Shown here piece by piece: positions 1-5,828 of a stretch of 7,125 bases of DNA. Position 1 is the first letter of the stretch, and each line of letters starts with the position of its first letter. A model generated the notes under the pieces. The model did no database searches. It worked only from the letters and a program-made list of their open reading frames with translations, and was not told where the DNA came from. Source of the DNA: Solirubrobacterales bacterium (lineage in GTDB: Bacteria > Actinomycetota > Thermoleophilia > Solirubrobacterales > Solirubrobacteraceae); assembly GCA_013695395.1 (NCBI GenBank), contig JACDAP010000446.1, positions 1-7,125 on the forward strand, given 5' to 3'. Position numbers and translations under genes: made by a program.

Positions 1-718
1 TCGGGTAGCTCGTGAGCGCCTCGAGCGCGTCCAGGAACCCCGGAGTCCCCGAGGCGCGGAGGTTCTCGGCGACGAGGGCGGCGGGCAGCTGGTCGGGGTG
101 GGCCGCGACGACCCGGAAGGCGGCCTGGCGCAGGCGCGCCCGGCGGGCCACCCGGTCCGAGCGCGAGGCGAGCCAGCCCCCGTAGGCGTTGATGGCGAAC
201 TCCGCCCGGCGCAGCGCCCCGATCCGGTCGCCGATCCGATCGTGCTCGATCGCGATCCCGGCCGCGGAGATAAGGACGAGCCGCTCGACCCGCTGCGGGT
301 GGGCGATCGCGAGCTCGGCGGCGGCGAACCCGCCCATCGAGTTACCGACCACGCAGGCCGCCTGGATGCCGAGCGCCTTCAGCAGCTCGTCGATCAGGTC
401 GGCGTAGCGGGCGATCGTGATCCGCTCGGCCGGCATGGGGGAGCAGCCGAACCCCGGCAGGTCCAGGGCCACGCAGCGGTACCCGGCGTCGGCGAGAGCG
501 GGGACGTTCTCCAGCCAGTTCTGCCAGCAGCCCGAAAGACCGTGGATCCAGACGATCGCCTCGCCGTCGGTCGGACCGAGGTCGCAGACGTTCACCGGGC
601 GGCCGGCCACCGTCAACCAGCGCAGGTGAGCCGACCAGTCCACGTCGAGCCAGGCCGAGCGCCCCACCGCCCCGTACGGTCCGGCCTGGTCGTGGTCGAC
701 GGCGAGGGTGGAGGCCAT
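1..718 (-). CDS. alpha/beta-fold hydrolase, C-terminus cut by the left window edge
   Basis: This is a probable serine hydrolase of the alpha/beta-hydrolase superfamily; the substrate cannot be told from sequence. The 239 residues visible contain the oxyanion-hole motif WIHGLSG (residues 57-63), the DLPGFG strand-turn (86-91) and the nucleophile elbow GNSMGG (125-130) with Ser127 as the likely nucleophile. The cap region follows from about residue 155. The catalytic acid and His should lie in the missing part. The start is the ATG at 718-716: an in-frame TAG lies only 7-9 bases upstream, so no earlier start is possible. There is no Shine-Dalgarno sequence, but a TATCGT -10 hexamer ends 8 bases before the ATG, which suggests a leaderless mRNA. 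There is no signal peptide, so a cytosolic enzyme is likely. The gene is divergent from the nucleotidase-like gene at 742. The fold assignment is firm. Esterase, epoxide hydrolase, haloperoxidase-like and C-C hydrolase functions all remain possible. Confidence 0.93.
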   Translation of the reverse strand, partial: MASTLAVDHDQAGPYGAVGRSAWLDVDWSAHLRWLTVAGRPVNVCDLGPTDGEAIVWIHGLSGCWQNWLENVPALADAGYRCVALDLPGFGCSPMPAERITIARYADLIDELLKALGIQAACVVGNSMGGFAAAELAIAHPQRVERLVLISAAGIAIEHDRIGDRIGALRRAEFAINAYGGWLASRSDRVARRARLRQAAFRVVAAHPDQLPAALVAENLRASGTPGFLDALEALTSYP

Positions 719-725
719 GGCGGAC

Positions 726-732
726 TACGATA
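726..732. promoter_or_regulatory. overlapping divergent -10 elements (bidirectional promoter)
   Basis: Plus-strand TACGAT (726-731) and minus-strand TATCGT (732-727) both fit the TANNNT -10 consensus and overlap by five bases because TACGATA is nearly self-complementary. Each hexamer is a leaderless distance from its gene: 10 bases before ATG 742 and 8 bases before ATG 718. No convincing -35 box is visible on either side. The calls are inferred from pattern and spacing only. Confidence 0.55.
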
Positions 733-741
733 AACCGCGAG

Positions 742-1329
742 ATGAAGATCGCCGTCGACATCGACTCCACCCTTCACCACTACTGGGACGTGCTCTCCGA
801 GGCCGCGCGGGAGCGCTTCGGGATCGAGCTGCCCTACGACGAGCAGCTGCAATGGGGGGTGACGCGCCTCAAGGACGAGCAGCTGGCCTGCGTCATCGAG
901 GCCACCCACTGCGAGCGGGCGATCCTCGCAGGGCGCCCTTACCCGGGGGCCGTCGAGGCCCTCAACCGCTGGGCGGACGGCGGTCACTACATCCACGTGA
1001 CCTCGCATCGGGCCGAGGCCTGCCACGACGCCACGGCACGCTGGCTCGAGAAGATCGGCCTGCAGTACGACGAGCTCTACTGCTCCTACGACAAAGTCAG
1101 CCGCTGCAGTGAGATCGGGATCGACCTCCTGATCGACGACAGCCCGAAGAACATCGCGGACGCCGTCGAGCGCGGGATCGCGGTCGCCACGATCACTCAC
1201 CCGTGGAACGAGGACGTCGTGGCCGAGGAGGACGTCATCGCCGCCGCCGACTGGCCGACGCTCGCCGCCCGCATCGAGGCTGCGCTCACCCCGCTGCGTC
1301 GGCCCGGGCGGACGGGGCAGATCGCCTGA
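742..1329 (+). CDS. HAD-superfamily phosphatase, 5'(3')-deoxyribonucleotidase (NT5C)-like
   Basis: A 195-residue cytosolic HAD hydrolase of the small 5'-nucleotidase (NT5C-like) type, expected to remove phosphate from a small molecule such as a (deoxy)nucleoside monophosphate through an aspartyl-phosphate intermediate and Mg2+. All four HAD motifs are visible: motif I DIDST with nucleophile Asp6 and general acid Asp8; motif II VTSHR with Thr87/Ser88; a motif III lysine, best candidate Lys118; and motif IV IDDSPKN with metal-binding Asp132 and Asp133. The segment between motifs I and II (about residues 15-75) is a small helical cap. There is no Shine-Dalgarno box at ATG 742; a TACGAT hexamer 10 bases upstream suggests leaderless translation. 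The gene leads the four-gene run. Its stop codon overlaps the next start (TGATG), so translational coupling with the acyltransferase is likely. The HAD fold and active site are firm; the true substrate is unknown and could be a lipid or sugar phosphate given the neighbours. Confidence 0.88.
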   Translation: MKIAVDIDSTLHHYWDVLSEAARERFGIELPYDEQLQWGVTRLKDEQLACVIEATHCERAILAGRPYPGAVEALNRWADGGHYIHVTSHRAEACHDATARWLEKIGLQYDELYCSYDKVSRCSEIGIDLLIDDSPKNIADAVERGIAVATITHPWNEDVVAEEDVIAAADWPTLAARIEAALTPLRRPGRTGQIA

Positions 1330-2255
1330 TGGCCGAGAGCACCGGCCGCACCCCGCTCCGGGACATCGCCGCCACGCCCGACGCCCTCGTGCCGACCGCG
1401 CCGCCGAGCGGCCAGGAGCTCACCGCCGCCGAGCCGGACCTGCGCGACTTCCTACCGGGCATCGAACCCGAGCGGCAGGTCGACGACTGGGGAAGGTCCG
1501 AGCGCGTCGCAGGCCTGTTCGACAAGGCCCTCGTCGACTTCTACTACCACCTGTGGTTCCGCTGCACGATCGAGGGCCTGGAGAACGTGCCCTCCGACGG
1601 GCCGGGCCTGCTCGTCTCCAACCATTCGGGGGCGCTCCCGCCCGACGCGATGATGATCATGAAGGCGATCAAGGACGAACATCCGCGCGAGCGCGACGTG
1701 CGCGTGCTGGTCGAGCACTTCTTCAAGGGCTACCCGGGGTTCTCCATGCTCCTGCCGAAGATCGGGGGCGTCGCCGCCCACCCGGCCAACGTGCACCGGA
1801 TGCTCTACGACGAGGAGCGCCTCGTCCTCGTCTTCCCCGAGGGGGCGAAGGGCACCGAGAAGCTGTTCAAGGACCGGTACCGCCTACGCCGTTTCGGCCG
1901 CGGCGGCTTCGTCGAGGCGGCGATGCGGGCCAAGGCGCCGATCATCCCGATCGCCGTGATGGGCGCGGAGGAGAGCCAGCCCGTCTTCGCCCAGCTCGGC
2001 CTGGTCAAGAAGCTCACCGGGCTCATCTACACGCCGCTGACGCCGACCTTTCCGCACTTCGGGCCGCTCGCCGCGCTGATGTACCTGCCTGCGAAGTTCA
2101 CGATCCGCTTCCTGCCGCCCGTCCGCACGGACGACATGGGGGACGAGCCGTGGGAGGACAAGGGGCTCGTGCAGACCGTCTCGCACGACATCCGCGCGAC
2201 CATCCAGGAGGAGCTCTTCGACATGGTGGGCAAGCGCAAGAGCGTCTGGTTCTGA
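1329..2255 (+). CDS. lysophospholipid / glycerolipid acyltransferase (LPLAT, PlsC-like)
   Basis: A 308-residue membrane-associated acyltransferase of the LPLAT superfamily, expected to move an acyl group from acyl-CoA or acyl-ACP onto a glycerolipid or similar hydroxyl. After a poorly ordered N-terminus (residues 1-50), block I is VSNHSGALPPD with Asn98, catalytic His99 and Asp106, and block III is VFPEGAKG (168-175). Conserved PIIPIAVMG (204-212) follows. The family norm is HX4D; here the aspartate is seven residues after the histidine, as I recall for the MGAT/DGAT-like branch and for mycobacterial Rv0502-type proteins. I chose ATG 1329 because it overlaps the preceding stop (TGATG); the frame is open upstream to 1203, but that part lies inside the phosphatase gene. 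The SDR gene begins one base after the stop. The family is clear; the acceptor substrate is not. Confidence 0.9.
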   Translation: MAESTGRTPLRDIAATPDALVPTAPPSGQELTAAEPDLRDFLPGIEPERQVDDWGRSERVAGLFDKALVDFYYHLWFRCTIEGLENVPSDGPGLLVSNHSGALPPDAMMIMKAIKDEHPRERDVRVLVEHFFKGYPGFSMLLPKIGGVAAHPANVHRMLYDEERLVLVFPEGAKGTEKLFKDRYRLRRFGRGGFVEAAMRAKAPIIPIAVMGAEESQPVFAQLGLVKKLTGLIYTPLTPTFPHFGPLAALMYLPAKFTIRFLPPVRTDDMGDEPWEDKGLVQTVSHDIRATIQEELFDMVGKRKSVWF

Positions 2256-2256
2256 G

Positions 2257-3537
2257 ATGACCTCCAAGCGGATCCTGATCACGGGGCTCTCGACCTACTG
2301 GGGCGGCCGCCTGGCTCAGGCCCTCGAGCAGGACCCGGCCGTGGAGACGGTCATCGGCGTGGACAAGCGCCCACCGAAGGTCGCCCTCGAGCGGACCGAG
2401 TTCGTCCGCGTGGAGGACCACCACTCGCTGATCCGGCGGATCGTCCAGGCCGCCGAGATCGACACGGTGGTGGACACGCGGCTGGTGGCCGACTCGATCG
2501 TGACGAGCCCCAAGCTCGCGCACGAGAACAACGTCATCGGCACCATGAACGTGCTGGCCGCCTGCGGTGGCCCCGACTCCTTCGTCAAGAAGGTCGTCTT
2601 CAAGTCGACCTCGCGCTACTACGGCTGCGAGCAGGACGACCCGTCCTTCTTCACCGAGGCGATGCGCCGGCCACGGGCCGCGCGTTCGATGATCGAGCGC
2701 GACGCGGTCGAGGCGGAGTCCGCGGTCCGCGACTTCTCCGAGCGCAACCCGGAGACGATCGTCACCACCCTGCGTTTCGCCAACGGCCTCGGCCCTGCCG
2801 TCCGGACCTCCTACACGCGCTACCTCGGGCTGCCGGTCGTGCCGACGATCCTCGGCTTCGACCCGCGGTTCCAGTTCATCCACGAGGACGACATCGCCGG
2901 CGTGCTCGAGCACGCGGTGCGCCACGACCTCGACGGCGTCTACAACGCGGCCGCCGACGGCGTGCTCGTGATGTCGGAGGTCCTCGACCTGCTCGGGAAG
3001 CTCAACGCGCCCGTGCTGCCGCCGTTCGCGACCGGCATGGCGATGCCGCTCATCAAGCGGGCCGGCCTACCGATCGCCGCTGACATGCTCGATCACCTGC
3101 GCTTCGGCCGCGGGCTCGACAACCGCAAGCTGAAGGCCACGGGGTACCGGTACCGCTACACGACCCGGGAGACGGTTCTCAAGCTCCGTGAGCATCAGCG
3201 CCTGGCTTCGCTGACCCGGGGAGCGGGCGAGAGCTACCGGTACGAGCAGGAGGTGGAGGAGTTCCTCCGCCGGTCCCCCAGCGTCCGGCGCCTCGCCCGA
3301 CCCGAGAAGCGGGCGAACCTCGCCGCTGGTGAGCGCGCCCCCGAGGCGAAGGAGGCGCCCGCTCCGCCCGCCGGGTACGCCGATCTCGACGCCAAGGAGG
3401 TGATCGCGCTGCTCGCGTCGCTGGACGGCGAGGCGCTCGACGCGCTGCGGACGCACGAGGCGAACCACGCGGGGCGGAAGACCGTCCTGGCGGCGATCGA
3501 CGGGCTACTGACGCGAGCCGTCGACACCGTCAGCTAG
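2257..3537 (+). CDS. atypical NAD(P)-binding SDR / NAD-dependent epimerase-like protein with extra C-terminal domain
   Basis: A 426-residue extended-SDR protein. The Rossmann start is RILITGLSTYWGG: Gly10 and Gly16 of TGxxGxxG are present, but the middle glycine is Thr13. The strand-2 acidic residue is Asp36 (GVDKR). A serine/tyrosine segment STSRYYG (117-123) occupies the usual active-site strand, yet the expected YxxxK pair is absent: the aligned stretch reads SMIERD (144-149), with neither the Tyr nor the Lys in place. The RFANGLGP (173-180) and FIHEDDIAG (207-215) motifs are typical of the epimerase family. After a charged linker (about 320-372), residues 374-422 form a compact helical module containing RKTVL, a type I recall as a stand-alone domain in Actinobacteria. 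Mycobacterial Rv0501 (galE2) sits beside an acyltransferase in the same way. I infer a scaffold or a redox-inactive binder rather than a classical epimerase. The start has no strong Shine-Dalgarno site and lies one base after the acyltransferase stop. Confidence 0.88.
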   Translation: MTSKRILITGLSTYWGGRLAQALEQDPAVETVIGVDKRPPKVALERTEFVRVEDHHSLIRRIVQAAEIDTVVDTRLVADSIVTSPKLAHENNVIGTMNVLAACGGPDSFVKKVVFKSTSRYYGCEQDDPSFFTEAMRRPRAARSMIERDAVEAESAVRDFSERNPETIVTTLRFANGLGPAVRTSYTRYLGLPVVPTILGFDPRFQFIHEDDIAGVLEHAVRHDLDGVYNAAADGVLVMSEVLDLLGKLNAPVLPPFATGMAMPLIKRAGLPIAADMLDHLRFGRGLDNRKLKATGYRYRYTTRETVLKLREHQRLASLTRGAGESYRYEQEVEEFLRRSPSVRRLARPEKRANLAAGERAPEAKEAPAPPAGYADLDAKEVIALLASLDGEALDALRTHEANHAGRKTVLAAIDGLLTRAVDTVS

Positions 3538-3540
3538 CCT
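3535..3540 (+). promoter_or_regulatory. candidate -10 element for the L,D-transpeptidase gene
   Basis: TAGCCT, preceded by GC (GCTAGCCT), overlaps the stop codon of the SDR gene and ends 12 bases before ATG 3553. The same eight bases precede the GTG at 6662. No clear -35 box is seen. It may give the transpeptidase a separate, nearly leaderless transcript in addition to read-through from upstream. Confidence 0.4.
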
Positions 3541-3552
3541 TTCGCGTCGTCA

Positions 3553-4599
3553 ATGTCCGCTAAGAGCAGCCTTTTTCTTCCCATCATCGTGGTCGCTCTC
3601 CTGGTGGCCGCCCTCGCCGCGGTCTTCGTCTACGACGGCACCCGTGAGGAACGCATCGCCGACGGAGTCCGCATCGGCGGGGTCGATCTCGGCGGGCTCA
3701 CCCCGGTGGACGCCCGGATCCGCCTCGACGAGCAGTTCGTCGACGGGCGGCGCAAGCCGATCGAGATCGACCACGGCGAGCAGCGCTTCAAGCTCGGTCC
3801 GAAAGCAGCGAAGATCCGGGTCAACGTCGATCAGCTCGTCCGCCAGGCGGTCGATCGCTCCGATCGGGGCGGGCCGTTCGGCCGGACGTTCCGCCGGATC
3901 TCCGGCGGCCGGGTCGACGCCGACCTCGCGCCGGAGATCACGTACTCCGAGAAGGCGGTGGACCGGCTCGTCGCCCGCGTCCGCAAGGACGTGAACCGTC
4001 CCGTCGAGGAGGCCGAGCTCAGCATCACCGCCTCCGGGGTCTCGATCACGAGAGGACAGCGCGGGCTGAAGGTCAAGACCGGCAAGCTGCGCGAGCAGGT
4101 TGCCGCGGCGATCGTCGCGCCCACCGGGGCGACCCGGCGCTTCAGCGCCGAGACGATCAAACTCCGGCAGAAGCAGACCGAGAAGGACCTCGCGAAGGCC
4201 AATCCGGTCGTGTTGATCGCCAGCAAGGCTGATCACACCCTCAGGCTCTACAAGGACCTCAAGCTCGAGAAGAGCTACGGGATCGCGGTCGGCCTGCCTG
4301 CCTACCCGACGCCGTCGGGGCAGTTCACGATCGCCAACAAGCAGGTCGACCCGGTCTGGTCGGTGCCGAACTCTCCGTGGGCGGGCGAGCTCGGCGGGAC
4401 GACCGTGGCCGGGGGGACCGCCGCCAACCCGCTCAAGGCGCGCTGGATGGGCATCACCGACGGGGTCGGCATTCACGGCACGAGCGACGGCGGGTCGATC
4501 GGTACCGATGCGTCGCACGGATGCCTGCGGATGCACGTCCCCGACGTGATCGACCTGTTTCCACGGGTGCCGGTCGGGGCGAAAGTCCTGATCGTCTGA
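3553..4599 (+). CDS. membrane-anchored L,D-transpeptidase (YkuD) with N-terminal peptidoglycan-binding-like domain
   Basis: A 348-residue enzyme expected to make 3-3 cross-links in peptidoglycan, or attach proteins to it, outside the membrane. Residues 7-27 form one hydrophobic helix, a signal anchor with no lipobox cysteine. Next comes a region of the VanW/PG_binding_4 kind (about 35-190), beginning with VRIGGVDLGGLTPVDAR and including the VSITRGQRGLKV segment. The YkuD catalytic domain covers about 218-348: VVLIASKADHTLRLY at its start, then TPSGQFTI (253-260), His308 in GIHGTS, and the signature SHGCLRM (321-327) with nucleophile Cys324 and His322. The catalytic residues and spacing are intact, so an active enzyme is expected. 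This class is typically insensitive to most beta-lactams other than carbapenems. ATG 3553 lies directly before the anchor, which supports the start. It is last in the 742-4599 run and converges on the small minus-strand gene. Confidence 0.93.
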   Translation: MSAKSSLFLPIIVVALLVAALAAVFVYDGTREERIADGVRIGGVDLGGLTPVDARIRLDEQFVDGRRKPIEIDHGEQRFKLGPKAAKIRVNVDQLVRQAVDRSDRGGPFGRTFRRISGGRVDADLAPEITYSEKAVDRLVARVRKDVNRPVEEAELSITASGVSITRGQRGLKVKTGKLREQVAAAIVAPTGATRRFSAETIKLRQKQTEKDLAKANPVVLIASKADHTLRLYKDLKLEKSYGIAVGLPAYPTPSGQFTIANKQVDPVWSVPNSPWAGELGGTTVAGGTAANPLKARWMGITDGVGIHGTSDGGSIGTDASHGCLRMHVPDVIDLFPRVPVGAKVLIV

Positions 4600-4614
4600 G
4601 GACGCCGGCCTCAG
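4596..4614. terminator. palindrome spanning both convergent stop codons; possible bidirectional terminator
   Basis: CTGAGG (4596-4601) and CCTCAG (4609-4614) form a 6-bp stem with a 7-base loop. The TGA of the transpeptidase gene (4597-4599) and the TGA of the minus-strand gene (4613-4611) lie inside the two arms. There is no T-tract on either side, so intrinsic termination is uncertain. Confidence 0.35.
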
Positions 4615-4898
4615 TCCGAGACGTCGGGCGGGCCGATCTCCGGGACGGGTATCTCCTGCCAACCCCGCTTCAGGAGCAGGGAGTGGTGCGGTGAGTGGCG
4701 AAGGACCAACGCGCCGATGAAGATCTCCCGCTCCTTACGCCGCATGACGGCGTACCACATGGTGGTCGCGTCGCCCGTGCCCTGGATCCGGTGCCACGGC
4801 CGCGGCACGGTGCCGTCCGGCTCGGCCACTGCAGCCTCGGTCAACTGGCGCTGGGTGGCGACGTGACCCGAGCGGGTGTCGATGTAGAAGACGGCCAC
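4611..4898 (-). CDS. hypothetical protein, 95 residues
   Basis: I do not recognise this protein. It begins MAVFYIDTRSG, carries WHRIQGTGD (35-43), an apolar strand EIFIGALVLRH (58-68) and a proline-rich end (84-91). It has no signal peptide, no membrane helix and no cysteines; it looks like a small mostly-beta cytosolic domain. It is believed real because its codons end in G or C at most positions, while the overlapping plus-strand frame does not show this bias. The start GTG 4898-4896 lies 7 bases after a minus-strand TACCGT hexamer, suiting a leaderless mRNA. GTG 4907 is in frame but falls inside that hexamer. The open frame continues upstream into the recombinase gene, but that part is only the recombinase's antisense. 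It converges with the transpeptidase gene, 11 bases away, and its 5' end overlaps the most likely xer start. Confidence 0.68.
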   Translation of the reverse strand: MAVFYIDTRSGHVATQRQLTEAAVAEPDGTVPRPWHRIQGTGDATTMWYAVMRRKEREIFIGALVLRHSPHHSLLLKRGWQEIPVPEIGPPDVSD

Positions 4899-5813
4899 GC
4901 GGCCCACGGTAGCGACGCGGGGGCCCCCGACTGGGCCGCCGCACTGCGCCTGTACGACGCCGACCTGGCCCGCCGCGGCACCGCCGAGGCGACCCGGCGC
5001 GCCTACGGCATCGACCTCGACCAGTTCGCCGGCTGGGCGGCGCGGCTTGAGAGCGAACCGGCCGCGGTCAGCGTGCGGCTGCTGCGCCGCTACGCCCAGT
5101 ACCTCGGGGCCGGCGGCGCCTCCCCGGCGACCGTGGCCCGCAAGCTCGCCGCCATCCGCGGCTTCTTCGGGGTGCTGCGCGCGCACGGTGTCGTCGAAGC
5201 GAACCCGGCGGAGCTCGTCGCCTCGCCGAAGCGCGGCAGCAAGCTCCCGCGGGTGCTGCGCGTGCCGGAGCTCGCGAGCCTCCTCGACTCCATCCCCACG
5301 ACCACGCCGCTGGAGCTCCGTGACCGGGCGCTCTTCGAGCTCGCCTACGCCTGCGGGCTGCGCGCGGCGGAGCTCGTCGACCTCGACGTGGCCGGCATCG
5401 ACCACGACGGCGAGCAGGTGCGGGTCGAGGGGAAGGGCGGCAAGACCCGCTTCGTCCCGGCCGGAGAGGCCGCCCTGGGCGCGATCGTCCGCTACCGGGC
5501 GCGGGGGCGCACCGCCCTGGCCACCGACCCGGCCGAGCGTGCGCTGTTCCTCTCGAAGACGGGGCGCCGTCTGTCGACCTCGGACGTTCGCCGCCGTCTG
5601 GCGGTCTGGAGCCGTCGGGCCGCGGTGCAGGGCGGGCTGTCGCCGCACGCGCTACGGCACTCGTTCGCCACCCACCTGCTCGACGGGGGCGCAGATCTGC
5701 GGTCGATCCAGGAGCTGCTTGGCCACGCGAGTATCTCGACGACCCAGATCTACACTCGGGTAGAGTCGGCGAGGCTTCGATCCGCCTACCAGGACGCCCA
5801 CCCCAGGGCCTGA
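4863..5813 (+). CDS. xerC: XerC/XerD-family site-specific tyrosine recombinase
   Basis: A tyrosine recombinase of the chromosome-dimer-resolution type, acting at dif with FtsK; 316 residues from the chosen start, family norm about 300. The N-terminal SAM-like core-binding domain runs about 24-110, with ATRRAYGIDLDQF near its start. The catalytic domain has the full set: Arg167 in CGLRAAEL, Lys194 in GKGGKTR, His262 and Arg265 in HALRHSF, His288 in LLGHASIS, and the nucleophile Tyr297 in QIYTRV. No residue is missing. The start is uncertain. Homology puts the N-terminus near codon 4917-4923, where no ATG, GTG or TTG exists; GTG 4863 is the nearest usual start upstream, but it overlaps the divergent gene and its first 18 or so codons lack the local codon bias. 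The symbol is xerC rather than xerD because of the whiG neighbour, known beside xerC/dprA/rpsB in Actinobacteria; sequence alone does not separate the two. Confidence 0.92.
   Translation: MTRAGVDVEDGHAAHGSDAGAPDWAAALRLYDADLARRGTAEATRRAYGIDLDQFAGWAARLESEPAAVSVRLLRRYAQYLGAGGASPATVARKLAAIRGFFGVLRAHGVVEANPAELVASPKRGSKLPRVLRVPELASLLDSIPTTTPLELRDRALFELAYACGLRAAELVDLDVAGIDHDGEQVRVEGKGGKTRFVPAGEAALGAIVRYRARGRTALATDPAERALFLSKTGRRLSTSDVRRRLAVWSRRAAVQGGLSPHALRHSFATHLLDGGADLRSIQELLGHASISTTQIYTRVESARLRSAYQDAHPRA
4906..4911 (-). promoter_or_regulatory. candidate -10 element for the 95-residue protein gene
   Basis: On the minus strand the hexamer reads TACCGT (4911 to 4906), matching TANNNT, and ends 7 bases before GTG 4898. 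No -35 match is seen at the normal spacing. Support comes from the spacing, which resembles the other leaderless-looking starts in the window. Confidence 0.4.
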
Positions 5814-5815
5814 TC

Positions 5816-5819
5816 GGAG
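5816..5819 (+). promoter_or_regulatory. ribosome binding site of the sigma-factor gene
   Basis: GGAG lies 9 bases before GTG 5829 and just after the xer stop codon. It is the clearest Shine-Dalgarno site at any gene start here, and it decides the GTG start. Confidence 0.65.
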
Positions 5820-5828
5820 CACGTTCCC

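Noticed and set aside
98..733. Plus-strand open frame opposite the alpha/beta hydrolase
   Set aside because: The minus strand encodes HGLSG and GNSMGG motifs; the plus frame is a compositional shadow.
1203..1328. Upstream extension of the acyltransferase frame
   Set aside because: It falls inside the phosphatase gene and reads as Arg/Gly-rich; ATG 1329 overlapping the stop is the natural start.
1553..2260. Long plus-strand open frame of 235 codons inside the acyltransferase gene
   Set aside because: It lies in another frame of a gene with clear catalytic motifs, and its product is Arg/Pro/Gly-rich as expected of a GC-rich shadow.
3142..3154. Short tandem GGTACC GGTACC
   Set aside because: It encodes the GYRYRY segment of the SDR protein and is explained by codon choice; too short for a repeat element.
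3550..4662. 370-codon minus-strand open frame opposite the transpeptidase
   Set aside because: It is Asp/Arg/Pro-rich and featureless, and it mirrors the codons of a clear YkuD gene.
4695..4862. Upstream extension of the recombinase frame
   Set aside because: It would be antisense to the 95-residue gene, lacks the local codon bias and exceeds the normal Xer length by about 70 residues.
4899..5648. Upstream extension of the 95-residue minus-strand gene
   Set aside because: It is antisense to the conserved recombinase domains and shows only Arg/Gly/Ala-rich shadow sequence.
4863..5813. Recombinase as an integrase of a mobile element
   Set aside because: The size, motifs and whiG neighbour fit housekeeping Xer; no tRNA, attachment repeats or phage genes are nearby.
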